A stretch of 64,000 nucleotides of DNA from Symbiodinium natans (lineage: Eukaryota > Sar > Dinophyceae > Suessiales > Symbiodiniaceae). Under the pieces are notes generated by a model. That model did not search any database and had not been told where the DNA came from. It saw nothing but the letters and a program-made list of their open reading frames with translations. Of this stretch, positions 21,005 to 31,911 are shown in pieces (position 1 is the first letter of the stretch; every line of letters begins with the position of its first letter). A program made the position numbers and the translations under genes. The DNA lies in the NCBI GenBank assembly GCA_905221605.1, contig CAJNDS010002237.1, forward strand, positions 396,001 to 460,000. Direction: 5' to 3'.

Positions 21005-21681
21005 GCTGCGGCCAGTTGGCGCGGCGTGGTATGCATCCACGCATTATCAGAGCAGGCGTTGCAGCACGGCACGTTGCTTCGCCAACCTTTTGCACTTTCT
21101 TTTGCTTGACTGCGGGCGAAAAGCCGCGGCAGGTTGGAAACCTGCCCATTTTGCATTCCCCGCACCTTTCTCCTCCGCCCTGCCTGTGGCCCCTCGTGCT
21201 GAGGGTGCTCTTTTGCAGGTGCTGCGGACCGTGTCCTGGTCGCGGCAATGCGCTCGCCGAAGCGCGTGTGAGTTGCATTGCCTGCGGCACAAGCCATGTG
21301 CGCGGCTCTCGCTGAGTCTGGTAGCCCGTAGGGTAGTTCCGGATAGGTGAGTAGCCGTAGCCGTAGCTTAGGACCGGTAGTGTACAGTGTACCATTTGTA
21401 CCATAGTCTGCGTACTGGCAGCTAGAGACCAGCTCAAGGATTCAAGAGCCTCGCCCACCAGCAAAAGGGTGAGGACCTCCTGGGAAAGGGTGGTTAAGGG
21501 CTGCTGAGGGTTGCCGTCGTCGTGCGTTCGTTGTGGTGGTGCGGGCTAGCGTCCCTGCCGCATGCCAATGCTCATGATGTGCGGACCACCGCGGTCGCAC
21601 GCGACACCCTCTCCCTTCCCTTTCTGTGTTCAGCGCGAGTGCCTGCTGCACTCCGAGCTCGAGATGAGCTGGAAGCCTCGG
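21005..21681 (+). other. Retrotransposon 3' untranslated region
   Basis: About 680 bases between the last ORF and the polypurine tract. I see no conserved domain in it. GCCGTAGCCGTAGC near 21350 shares the CCGTAGCC word that begins the dinoflagellate spliced leader, but the rest of the leader does not follow. Confidence 0.6.
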
Positions 21682-21693
21682 CTGAGGGGCGAA
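21682..21693 (+). other. Putative polypurine tract
   Basis: A purine-rich stretch (near TGAGGGGCGAA) ends immediately before the 3' LTR, where the plus-strand primer of LTR retrotransposons lies. It is short and interrupted by one C. Confidence 0.5.
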
Positions 21694-21988
21694 TGTGAGC
21701 AGGTCTAAGCACGCACGTTGCATGTGCAGAGCTGCCAGAACCAGTACTGTAGTTTTCTTTGCATGTGTAGTTTTGCAATTCGTTACAATGCCATATTTTG
21801 GCTCAAGTACCGAGCTTGTGCCTTTGAGCACGGTAGAGTCGTACAGTAGCTCTTAGGTTGCTGTGCGGTCCGACCGGACGCACTCAGGCGTAGCTGCACA
21901 AGTGCTTGGACTCGCGAAGTCGTAAAACAGCGTGACCGGGCTGTGATTGCATTGGCTTAGTGCAAGTCCAGTGCTGGTCGACTTCACA
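21694..21988 (+). repeat. 3' LTR
   Basis: A 295-bp copy of the 5' LTR with one difference (21751). It is followed by the target duplication AATT (21989-21992). The spliced-leader-like motif recurs at 21790-21807. Confidence 0.97.
21790..21807 (+). promoter_or_regulatory. Spliced-leader-like motif in 3' LTR
   Basis: Identical to the 18-nt motif at 12010-12027. As part of the 3' LTR it would be copied into both LTRs of any new insertion. Confidence 0.6.
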
Positions 21989-22725
21989 AATTTGCAAGAA
22001 TAGTACTGATATACAGAAATATTCAACAATGTACAGCAATATGCAATAATATACAATAATATACAAGAAAGTTCAAGACAATGCAATAATACTCAATAAT
22101 ATGCAGCAATATACAATAATATACAAGAATGTACAATATTGTACAAACATATACAAAAACATACCATAATCTAGAATAGCATACAACACATGCAACAACA
22201 TACAGTAATGTACAATATTATGCAAGAATCTTCAAAAATATATAAGAAGATACAGTCGTAGAGAAAATACAATAATATTCCATAATATACAAGACTATTG
22301 AAGAATATACAACAACATACAATAATATACAACACATTCAATAATACGCAACAATACACACTAAAAAAAAAGAAAAAATAAAAGAATGAGATAAACATGC
22401 AATTATATACCAAAATATGCAGTAATATACAAAAGAAGAATAGCTCAATAATATTCAATCATTTACAATCGTACATAACAACATACAGTAATATACAAAA
22501 TAATATCAAGAACTTACAAGAACATACAATCATGTACAATAGTGCAAAAACAGTATAACAATATACAAGAATGAAGTAATATACAAGAGTGGTGAATAAT
22601 ATCAACAAGAATGAAATAATGTACAAGAATGGTGAATAATATCAATAACATACAAGAATTTACAATCATGTACAATAGTGCAATAATTGAATATAACATA
22701 AAAATGCTGTATTTTTCATCATTTG
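21989..22725. repeat. Degenerate ATACAA(TA) array, right half
   Basis: Continuation of the AT-rich array interrupted by the retrotransposon. It has words such as ATACAATAATATACAA and, near 22560-22670, two copies of a GAATGAAATAATGTACAAGA-like block. Minus-strand open frames here are Tyr/Cys/Ile-rich by-products. Confidence 0.8.
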
Positions 22726-23460
22726 GAGCCTGCAAGCAGGCACAAATGTTGCAATCTACAGCAAATGTTGCAATCTACAGCATGTAGAGCTTTGGAATAC
22801 GCAGATTCGCTGTATATTTAAGCGTTGAGGAGGGCCTACAAGCAACCAGAAATGCTGCATTTCATAGCATTTAGAGCCAGGAATTGCTGGGCCAACGTTG
22901 GCAAGTAACACTAGCCAGGGCCAACGTTAGGAAAAGAAAACACCTCCGCCTGCTGAGAGGTCCCCCATTGGACCCAACCGCCGGGAGAGAAGGCAGGACT
23001 GCAAGGCGCCTCGGCATAACGCCTAGGCGTATCAAAGGCGTAAAGTTCTCCTCTGCTTCATCTTTGCATTGACCTCATCGATGCATCTTTGAACTTGGTT
23101 TGAATTCTGCTCCTGCTGAGAACTCTTTGGGTATCACATGGTATCCTCCTCTCTGAAGATTCCCAGTTTTGATTTTGCCCGTGCTTCTGCGTCTCAGACG
23201 TGTTGCGTTTTTTGCTGGATTTTGTTGAGTCCATGGAAGAAGCCCTTTAAGCTATCAGGCTCGCTGGGCCGACTACACGCCCACGTGGCACGACTCCTCG
23301 TCGCCCTGGCCCGATGGCGCGCGTCGCTATTTGCAACCCAGTTCGAGCGGTCCATGTTCGGGGAGTCTTGGTACAGTATAGGGAGAGCTTTGTAACACCC
23401 TCGCAGGCTACCCTGGGCCGCTCATGTTCCTTCAGACGCCACCCGGCCACGCGGCCACAA
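22726..23460. other. Short direct repeats; no clear gene
   Basis: Contains a tandem word AAATGTTGCAATCTACAGCA near 22745-22785 and a repeated GCCAACGTT word near 22891 and 22920. I see no convincing exon. Confidence 0.5.
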
Positions 23461-23489
23461 GTGAAGTGAAGTGAAGTGAAGTGAAGTGA
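23461..23489. repeat. (GTGAA)n microsatellite
   Basis: Five to six perfect tandem copies of a 5-bp unit. Confidence 0.95.
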
Positions 23490-23731
23490 CAGAAGTGTGA
23501 CACTTCTCAAAGAGCAGCTGAGCATCTTCACACAGCTTGAGTGCTCAGAGAGAACGCCGACTCGCAGAGGGTCGCTTCTCCGGTGTTGTGTCGCCACAAG
23601 GTCCGGAGCGGGAGAGGGAGGCGCGCTCTCCACAATTCTGGCACCGCTGTGGCATCGTTAGGGTCTTGTCTTGTTCATGTGTTCTGATGTGTTTTTCGCT
23701 GCTCATTGGGCGTGTAATGTTCATATTGATA

Positions 23732-23870
23732 ACCCCCCCCCCCCCCCGGTCTCTGTTATTGAAAGCCTCCGGGGGGGGGGGTGGGGGGGGGGTGGGGGGG
23801 GGGGGGGTGGGGGGGGGGGGTGGGGGGGGGGGGGGGGGGGGGCGGGGGGGTGGGGGCGGGGGTCGGGGAG
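23732..23870. repeat. Facing poly-C and poly-G tracts
   Basis: A run of about 15 C is followed 25 bases later by about 95 bases that are almost pure G with T interruptions. The two can pair, and the G tract could also form quadruplexes. Runs like this are often mis-sized in assemblies. No gene. Confidence 0.9.
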
Positions 23871-24984
23871 TTTGTGAATATGAGGTCGACAGTGTTGGAC
23901 GCTTGAACACAGGCGGCGCAGCTGTGGCCCGCAACGCCCACACCCTCCGGAGGCCATTCGCTCTGCTCACAAGCCCATGCAACTGCTGCAAAACAAGTGC
24001 TCTGCGTGTTCTTTAAGTTCTTTTTTCTCTGATGCGCGGGAGCATTTGGAGCCGCATCAGAAACTCTTGCCTCTGTAAACAGCATAAACAACGCCACGCG
24101 GAAGCAATTCTTCAAATGACGCGCCCCCAGAACATTTGACGTCAATAGGTCAAAGAAATATGAAACATGAGAGAATGAAGTCAGATACTAAGATTGCTTG
24201 CATTTTCAGACTAAGCTGATACATCGCAACAAATCTTTGTTCGCTCCCACTCGAGGCCATTCTTAGCCATCGGGGTCACTCACTCACTACTCGAGGAAGC
24301 GCAAAAGTGTCCGTTTCATGTCGCTTATTGCACTCAAAATCAGAAGCCCACTGCGAGTCCGTTCATGTCCTCACCCCTTGGTGGCACGTCTTTTTCGAAA
24401 ATAGCATCACAGAACTGAAGACATAATATCTCCAAGCAACAGTCAACCTAGCTCCTGGCGACGCTTTCAAAGCATGAAAAACTACAATCTGGATTTCATC
24501 GACTTGTTACGAAAAGCTTTCCGCTCAAACTTGTGGGGAGCCTTTCGTCAACACCCAGCATAAGCTGATGTGTACTAGAGGCCTTCATTTTTGCGGCATT
24601 TTCGGTCCGCATTTCGAGGCCGCTGGAGGCATGCCAAACGTTTTTTGGAGAAACGAGGGCCCGCTGATGCTGCTGATGCGCGGCTGCTGGCGGTGGGGGG
24701 GGTGGGGGGGTGGGGGGGGGAGTCCGGGGAGTCCGGCCTCAAAGATGCGTATGGCAATAAGTCTCCCCGAACGTGAAGGCGTCAACTTCCTCAACCTGCG
24801 GGCATGTGGATCAAAAAGTTATTTAGAATCAAAAAATAGTGTATTCAGGATCAAGAAAAGGAAGTAAGGACGAAACCAAGGAAGGCGGGAAGGGAGGAAA
24901 GAAGGAAGGAAACAAGCAAGCAAGGAAGCAAGGAAGGCGGAAGGAAGAAGAAAGCAAGGAAGGAGCCCCTCCCAACTCCCCCGC
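23871..24984. other. No recognisable gene; another G-rich tract
   Basis: Unique-looking sequence. A G-rich tract lies near 24693-24722 and an AAGGAAGG-type purine run at 24880-24960. I see no convincing exon. Confidence 0.5.
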
Positions 24985-25372
24985 ATTTTTAGCCGGGCAA
25001 GCTTGCTTCAAGGCACCCCCCCTTTTTTTAGGCCGTGCAAGCTTGCTTCAAGGCATGTGACTTTGTTGAGGCCCATCATGCGAGCATTGCATTTGCAAAG
25101 GGGCTGCGCCCCGCCCAACCCCCCCCCGCTTTTTTAAACCGTGCAAGCTTGCTTCAAGGCATTTCACTCTTGTTGAAAAATCATGCGAGCATTGTGTTTG
25201 CAAGCTTGCTTCATGGAATCTGACTCTGTTTGAAACCCATCATGCGAGCATTGTGTTTGCAAATTGGGGGGGGGGGGGTCTGCGCCCCCCCAACCCACCC
25301 GCTTTTTAAAGCCGTGCGCGCTTGCTTCAAGGCATATGACTATGTTTGAAACCCATCGAGCATTGTGTTGTC
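24985..25372. repeat. Interspersed repeat with GCAAGCTTGCTT motif (about 5 units)
   Basis: Same family as 11226-11430. Units carry GTGCAAGCTTGCTTCAAGGC, then GCGAGCATTGTGTTTGCAAA or close variants, and several end in paired G and C runs. Unit length is about 70-110 bp, and one unit (near 25200) has fused directly to the next at the GCAAGCTTGCTTC word. Confidence 0.8.
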
Positions 25373-26240
25373 GAATGGGATGCCAAAAGCATGCAGAACT
25401 CGATCAAAATCAATAATGCAAAGGAAAGCGGAACCAAAATCAAGAAGAGTGCGAGCGAAACAGTAAATTTCCTCACATTAAGAAAGAATACGATCCTGTT
25501 CGAACATGAGGGGAGTATAGGTTTTTCTTAGGGAAAACCAAGGAAACGGAGCCAAGATTGACAAGGAATCGAGCAAAATCCATGAGAAACCTACGAACAG
25601 CAGAATGCTCGAGCAAAATGAAAAAGAAGTCCTGCAATAGTAGTATGAATCCTATGAAAATAAAGAGGGAATGGAGGGTTTCCTGGGAAAAAGCAATAAA
25701 ATTGACCTCTCCTAGACAAAAATCTATGGAAACGGAGGCTTTGCTCTCAAAATATTGAGATAATTGAGGTTTTCCTAGGAAAAACCAAGGAGACGTGCCG
25801 CAAATTATTATTTCTTGATCCCAAATAAGTGTTTTTGGTCCCCCCAGAAATACATAGTTTTTTGATCCTAAAAAAATTCTTTTTGCAACCCATCATTTAA
25901 GCACTGTGCTTTCGTCCCCCTCCTTTGCCCTTCGTGGGCGCAACTCTCATACCGTTGGGCCCTTTGTGGGTTTGTGGTTCATCGCTGTCCACGGCCCTCA
26001 AACCCTCAAAGGCCCTCTTTCCCCTTGGTGGTCTACGGCCTGCTGTTGCAACCGCAAATGCGCGGAACGCTCTTGCAGGTGGAACTGGCTACGGCTTCGG
26101 CGTAATGGAAAGGCCCAAGATGCAGCAGTGGCAGAGAATCGGGGGGAATACCGTGAGAGAACTCTGAGAGACCTCTCTGAGGCAAGAGCATGGCCTGGGA
26201 CACAGTTCATACAGTTCTCGGGGGCAGCTTCCCCCAACTG
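25373..26240. other. Mostly noncoding; no gene called
   Basis: A-rich sequence to about 25900 with two GTTTTCCTAGG/AAAACCAAGGA-type words (25510 and 25770) but no clear repeat unit. From 25900 it becomes GC-richer. I see no supported exon. Confidence 0.5.
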
Positions 26241-26553
26241 GAGAGGAAACACTTGAGACCTTGATTGCCCCTTGTCGTTGAGGTGAGTCTGGGCCCTTTC
26301 TCCAGCCACCTGCGCGGGTGGCCCAGATGGCCGCGGCGGCGGCACACGCAGCTGCAGCAGCAGGTGCAACCACACAAAGCTTGTCCAGAAAGATATAAAA
26401 CGATACGAGACGAGTGCCAAGAGTTTGATGAAGTCGCGGAACTGGAGAAATCTGAGAATCGGAGAGGAGCCGCAGCCCAGGCGGCAGCGGCAGGCGAAAG
26501 TCTCCCCCACTTGCTAAATTCAATGTTTTCCATGTGTTCCTTCTCTCTCACAG

Positions 26554-26990
26554 CCTGCGAGTGAACAGGAGCTCACCACGGCACGGAGCTCCGGAACGGA
26601 ACAGGTTCGATGCAATTGTTGAATTGTCAAGCTTTTGTGCCCGCCTCTTCTTGAGAGAACAACCGCCTCGAGTCTTCCTCAGTCTTTCCTTCCTCTCAAG
26701 CATCCTCCCTCTCTCTCCCTCTCTCTCTCTCCCTCTCTCTTTCAGAGAGGCAACAAGGCGAGCGCCAAAGCTGGTGCCTTAAATTTCCAGCGCCCTTTCT
26801 CCCTCTCTTTTGATCTTTTCATCACACTCGAGGAGAGGAGGAAGGGTCTCGGGAACACGTTGCAGCCGCCCAGCCGCCTGAACCTCACCTTGGAATCCTT
26901 AGATGCCGAGGAGGAACCGCCCGAGGCCCCAGCTTTCGCGGGCTCAAGGCCGCTTACTGCGCAGAGTTGCTGTGCGTTTCGCCCCGGTCT
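26554..26990 (+). CDS. Two-exon piece of an unidentified plus-strand gene
   Basis: Exon 26554-26604 follows a CT-rich tract ending in CAG, translates as PASEQELTTARSSGTEQ, and ends at a GT donor (GTTCGATG). The next exon starts at 26746 after a CT-rich tract ending TTTCAG and continues in the same phase: RGNKASAKAGALNFQ, later RLNLTLESLDAEEEPPEAP, to about 26990. The intron is 141 bp, GT-AG. The predicted protein is hydrophilic with an acidic patch and no domain I recognise. A candidate upstream exon (26395-26510, YKTIRDECQEFDEVAELEK) does not join cleanly. The ends of the gene are unknown. Confidence 0.5.
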
Positions 26991-27607
26991 AGTTCTTTTC
27001 TTGTAGTGCACGTGTTGAACGAGCAGGAGAGCATTTGATAAAGTTGCTCATTTTGCTCTCTCGTTTATAGTCAGGGGCAAATTGGGGCATTGTGGGGGGG
27101 CCACCTGAGGCCGCTTGACGAGGCAAACGCGCAGTGGAAGGAGCAGGAGGTTGGGCAGAACTCTTTTGACTGTTTTTCGGCTTGTCGGGCTTTTTCTCCA
27201 TATTTGATCACTTGAAGCTTCATATGGCAGCATTTGTCTTCTTTTAGGCAATTCACGGCATGCGCTTATTTTGTTTCATTGTTTGTCTCTCAATACGTCA
27301 CAGTCCGATAAAGCGATCGTTCTGGCTCTCCGCGGCTTGAGACCACCTGAGAAGAAAAGAAAACCACCGCCTGGCATCCATCCTTAGATCCGCCTGAGAA
27401 TTTCTTGAAGCCGTCTGTGGGGTTGCAGCGGACTGCCTGCTCCGGTTTTCTGTTTCTTGCCTTGTGTTTGCAAATGGCGTTGAGCTGCGATGCCTTTGCC
27501 GTGCTGCCTGTGCTGTAGCCGTAGCCGTGCAGCTGCGTGCAGCTGCACAGTCTCGTCCTCTGCGTGTTCGGCACAAATTCAGAGTGCTGAAACATGAGTC
27601 ATGAGAG

Positions 27608-27760
27608 GTGTCGGTGTCCACGGTGCCCTCCAAGGGCTCGAGCACACACGGCAACGGCAAGCAGGGGCCCCAGAGGCTTGAGCGGCCCATGCCCGAACAC
27701 CCGCACTTCGTCCACCCCTTCAGAGTCTTGGCGAGCCTCTCAGGATTTCAGTTCACAGGA
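27608..27760 (+). CDS. Candidate exon, unidentified
   Basis: An open frame of non-repetitive composition (RLERPMPEHPHFVHPFRVLA near 27680-27740) ahead of a GA-rich tract. A second frame is also open here, so the reading frame is uncertain. No domain recognised. Confidence 0.25.
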
Positions 27761-28083
27761 GACGGAGTGGGAGGGAGAGAGAGAGCGAGAGCGAGACGGA
27801 CAGAGAGAGAAGGAGCGGAAAGGATCAGCACTTCGTGCGCTGCCCTGCTCCCTTGAATGCGCAATTTAAGGAAAAAACTCGGGCCTGCCTCCCCCCCCCC
27901 CCCCGGCCGAAAGACACATTCTGTCCCCGAAAGAGACGAGCCCGGTTGTAGAGCCAGAGAAGTACAGAAGGTGTCTTCGCAATCTGTTGAGCACTGTTGA
28001 GACTTTCCTGCAGGTGCCGGCCTTGCGCCTGGTTTTGGAAGCCACAAGGCTGCCAGAACGACCAGGAGAGCGCCGGCACGGAG

Positions 28084-28118
<35 letters not shown>

Positions 28119-28179
28119 GGTTTTGCATTTAATGCTTTCTTGGCTTCTCGCTCTCTATTCACTTTGACTCCCGTTCAGG

Positions 28180-28208
28180 ACTGCGGCTACTGCCACTTGT
28201 GCCCGGAG
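28180..28208 (+). CDS. Candidate short exon with CxxC motif
   Basis: Bounded by TTCAG on the left and GTGAGC on the right. It translates as DCGYCHLCPE, a Cys-rich turn like half of a zinc-binding module. Reading on through the donor gives a Lys/Arg/Glu-rich tail to 28442, which may be intron. The assignment is tentative. Confidence 0.3.
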
Positions 28209-29327
28209 GGTGAGCTGAAGAATCGCAAGAAGTCCAAGGCACATTTTGTGGGAACAAAAAGCAAGAGAGCGAGGGGGAAGCGTGAGGAAGCGAGAGAGCG
28301 ACAGGAGGCAGAGGCAGAGCAAAGCAGGGATGAGTTCCCAAGAGATGAGGGGACGAGTCGGGGGCCAGGCGTGGAAGAAGGAAGGAAGGATGCCGCGTTC
28401 ATCTGCATTCATATGGATTCACGCAAAAATTGTCAAGCTTAAGCTTGGGAACAGAAAGGGAAAAAGCCACGGTTTTGTGATTGGGTGCCGTTGTCAAGCA
28501 ACGCGCAGCGCGTCGACTGCCTCGGCCCGGGGTCCGAGCTCCAGAAATCATGAATTTCTGAAAGCCTGAAGGTTCGTCGGAGTCAAGAGTTCGGGGGAGG
28601 GGTGCTTCCCCCGGCTGAGTTGGCCCCATAAGCGGCCAAGCCCCAGCATGAGGGCACAGAAATGCGAAGGGGTGCGCAGTGGCAGCATGGGGCCCCAGGG
28701 CGAGGGAAGATGGGGAAGTGTTGGAAAGAAAATTCGGAGGAAAAAAGCAGAGTGGGAGAACTGAATGAGTTTTGAAAGGATGATTTTATGGGTGAGCTTC
28801 GATGGTAGGTGGCCGCCATGCGGATGGGCGCACTGGTGCCCGCCAAGCCGGGTCCTCGGGAGAGAGAGTCACAAAGAGAGTCACAGAGAGAGAGAGAGAG
28901 AGAGAAAAAAAAAAAAGTCGGAAGAGACACAGTGACCGCAAAAGAAAGATCCTCTGCGAAATGCCCCCCTCCCGCACTCTGGACCATGAGCCAGTTTTTG
29001 CACATCGGAAGAATCTGACCTGCCACTGTCCCGTTCTGTGAGCACCAGAACACTTTCTGAGATCCTTTGACTTAAGAAAGCTTTCGTCTCCGTTCAGTCT
29101 GAGCGCCATAAGGAGCCAGAAAGCCAAGTTTCCAAGCGGGGCGAGAGTCCTGAAGCTCTCTCCGTTGCTCTGCGCGGCACTCAAATCACTCCAAAAAGGC
29201 AGAAGGTGCGCTGAAAGTTCCCAAGTTCCCACAGAACTGCACTGACTCAGTCTGACTGTGTGGCGTCGGCCCAATCTCAGGACTTCAGAAGCAAGTCAGT
29301 TTTAAGGACGCGGTTGGCTTATGGGAT

Positions 29328-29699
29328 GTGTGCTGCGCCCCAAGTTTGGTGTGTGAAGATGAATGGAATTCTGCTTCGCACAGGAGGTCCACAGCTGAGA
29401 GCGTGCTGAGCGTATGCGGAGTGCAACCTGTACAGCTCGAAAAACATGCTCCGCCTTGCCAGAACTTCCCACAGACAGAGGCTTCCGCCTCGGCATTCCC
29501 TGGCATTAGCATTAGAAAGTTCGTGTGTAGAGAGGTTCGTTCAGACTCGTGCCATCAGAGCTTGTTGGGGTCCGTTCACGTGTTCCGGCAATGGGAAGTC
29601 ATGAGCTCGAAGCGAGAGACCCCTGCCAACGGCCTTTTGAAGATTGTTCTCCTGTGCACAACATTGGACGCTGGCAGTTCCAGAGGATCTCAGTTGTAG
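29328..29699 (+). CDS. Candidate coding stretch, unidentified
   Basis: A 123-residue open frame free of simple repeats, ending VLLCTTLDAGSSRGSQL. Composition looks protein-like, but I recognise no domain and cannot place splice sites around it. Confidence 0.25.
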   Translation: MCCAPSLVCEDEWNSASHRRSTAESVLSVCGVQPVQLEKHAPPCQNFPQTEASASAFPGISIRKFVCREVRSDSCHQSLLGSVHVFRQWEVMSSKRETPANGLLKIVLLCTTLDAGSSRGSQL

Positions 29700-30680
29700 A
29701 GGCGCTCTCGCGAACTCTTTCTCTCCAAAATTGGTCTAAGAACCGTCGCTGACAAATAGATTGCCCCGCGCAAAAAACAAGGAGCCAGGCAAAAAGTGAG
29801 AAGACTGAAAGAGAAGACCCGTCAGAAAAAGAAGAGTCGAGACCAACAAGGAACAGGCTGGAGCTGAGATCAGAGAGAGCTTTGACATTTTTGATCAGAT
29901 CAAAGCTGAGCGCGTGCGTGTGCCGAGAGTGAATTTCTTCGAGAGATGATGGAGGATGAGGCACAGTAAGAATCCTGCAGAATCCTGCAAGTTACATCTA
30001 CGATGCTTGTCTGGGCACTGACAGGCATGGACTTGCGGGGGCGTTTTTGGACAACAGCCTCGTCATGATCGTCATGTAATCATTTTCTCCTCTCTTTTAA
30101 GAGTTCATATTCTGTGATGGTTGAAAAGAGAGATATTCATACTCTGTGATGGTTGAACAGAGAGATATCACAGTCCGTTTGGAGCGGTGTGTACCGGTGT
30201 GTGAGTGTGTGTGTAAACACCTGGGACGTGGTGCTACCCAACATGTACGTCGGTGGACAGCAAAGAGCAAGAGCTTCCCCCCAAAGTCGCCCCCCTTTTC
30301 CTTCATCCTTTCAGAAGAACAGTGTCAGATTGACTGAGGCAGCGAGGAAGAGAGACATTCGAGACGTGACATGAGTCGTGACATGTCAAGGCTGCTTGCT
30401 CTCTCCAGACCCATGTACCACGCTATCCATGGACGTGTTTTTTGTAATAGTTGACAAAACCCACTTGCTTGTGTATTGATGGTCGAAACCCCCCCCCTCC
30501 CCGTTTCCTCTGGCTTGTGCTCTTTTTTCTGTGGGCGAGCCGTTGAGACATTGAGACATGTTGGAGTTCGAGGGTCAACGGCACTGTCCAACAGCATAAC
30601 TGTTTTGTACAGCTTGTCCCTGTTGTGCCACGGAATGGAAGGTGAACTAGAAGAGACCTGAATAACAGATTTTCACCTGC

Positions 30681-30793
30681 AGAAGTCAGAAGGGAGCAGT
30701 CGAGAAGAGGGATCTGAGATGCCCACAGTGTGGGGCTCCTTACGAAAGATCCTGGAGCCCAGCCCATCCCGAGCCATGGCACGAGAGCCGTGA
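30681..30793 (+). CDS. Candidate terminal exon, unidentified
   Basis: After CACCTGCAG the frame reads KSEGSSREEGSEMPTVWGS then LRKILEPSPSRAMAREP and a stop. It is too short to recognise. The GT-rich and CA-rich sequence upstream (30190-30220) is simple repeat. Confidence 0.3.
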
Positions 30794-31524
30794 TTGCGAT
30801 GGGTGGCGAGGACACAGGCACGGACCGGCACGGAGTCATGGGGACCATGGGGAGCGGCGCATGGGAGTCATGGGAGTGCGATAGGGCCAGTCGAAAACAT
30901 GTTCGCTCGGAGAGAGATGGAGAGAGGACCCCTCCGCGCGCTCTCCAAGGGAGCCCAGTCCTCCCAGTCTCAGGCGGGACCGAAAGCGCGAGATGCAAAG
31001 TTAAAGACAGAAAAGAAGCTCAGAGCCAACACAAAGCAAGTGTTGGCAATTGGCATTTCGAAGGGGGCTCAGAAATGAGAAGGACGGTCTCTAAGAATGA
31101 AGAGACCCTCTCTCTCTCCAGAGGAGCCGCCGCCTTCCCCTGGTTCCCTGGGCACGCCAAGCTCACCGGCGGGCAAGGGCCGTCTCCGCTTGGGCAGCTG
31201 CACAGGAGGCGCTCGCTAATTGATGCTCCCAGCCAGAGGCACAGGCGGCACAGCCATGAAAATACCAAATAAAACCCAGCCTCGGATGTCAAGGAAAGAC
31301 AACAAAAGACATCCGAGTTTTTGGCTCTTTCGCTCTTTAATGCGGGTTCTTGTGCTCCCACGCGAGGCTCTCGGCGAGACTCCTCCTTCCCGGCCACGCC
31401 CCTCAGCTCGCTGGACCGCTTCTCCCGCTCCCGAATCTCAGACCCCCTGCGCATATGGCTCTGTTTTCTCCAGGGGGGAGGGAGGGAGGGGCAGGGGAGG
31501 GAGGGAGGGGGAAGGGGAAGAAGA

Positions 31525-31740
31525 ACAACAACAACAACAACAACAACAACAAGAACAACAAGAACAAGAAGAACAAGAAGAAGAAGAACAAGAACAAGAA
31601 CAAGAAGAACAAGAAGAAGAAGAACAAGAAGAACAAGAAGAACAAGAACAAGAAGAACAAGAAGAACAAGAAGAACAAGAAGAACAAGAAGAACAAGAAG
31701 AACAAGAAGAACAAGAACAAGAACAAGAACAACAGCAGCC
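31525..31740. repeat. (AAC/AAG)n purine-rich triplet repeat
   Basis: About 215 bases of AAC and AAG triplets on the plus strand. The plus frames read as Asn/Lys, Thr/Arg or Gln/Glu homopolymers. The Gln/Glu frame is long but consists only of the repeat. Confidence 0.95.
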
Positions 31741-31911
31741 GCAGCAGCAAAACAAGGTCACGATCTCGTAACGGATCGTGGGCCTTCTTGTCCTGAGACG
31801 AATCACCGGCAGGCGTGGCAAATGGCAAATGAAGTGGTGAAGGAAACAACAGTATAAAGTCTGTGTAACCAATTGGGTACACAGAGAGCTCCTAAGTTCT
31901 GTCTCTGCAGG

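Larger units (their letters stand above)
11914..21988 (+). mobile_element. LTR retrotransposon, Ty3/gypsy-like, with PLD/SWIM 3' region
   Basis: A 10,075-bp element bounded by 295-bp direct LTRs (TG...CA ends) and a 4-bp AATT target duplication. Reading left to right it has: a leader; a Gag with two CCCH fingers; a retropepsin-like domain; RT thumb/connection and RNase H of Ty3/gypsy type; a long region of unknown function; a Lys/Gly-rich segment; a membrane helix; a SWIM-type finger; and a PLD-family HKD domain. The open frame shifts three times (about 16.2, 19.25 and 20.58 kb). I see no RT palm with a YxDD box, no HHCC finger and no DDE integrase core. The LTRs differ at one position (11971 C versus 21751 A), so the copy is very young. 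It is probably non-autonomous, or its enzymes are too divergent to recognise by eye. Confidence 0.92.

Noticed and set aside
21345-21375. GCCGTAGCCGTAGC as a second spliced-leader relic
   Set aside because: Only the first half of the leader is matched and the TTTTGGCTCAAG half is missing.
23545-24016. Gly- or Pro-rich ORFs around 23.7 kb
   Set aside because: They read through poly-G/poly-C tracts.
31220-31857. Gln/Glu, Asn/Lys and Thr/Arg homopolymer frames
   Set aside because: Translation of an AAC/AAG triplet repeat in three frames.
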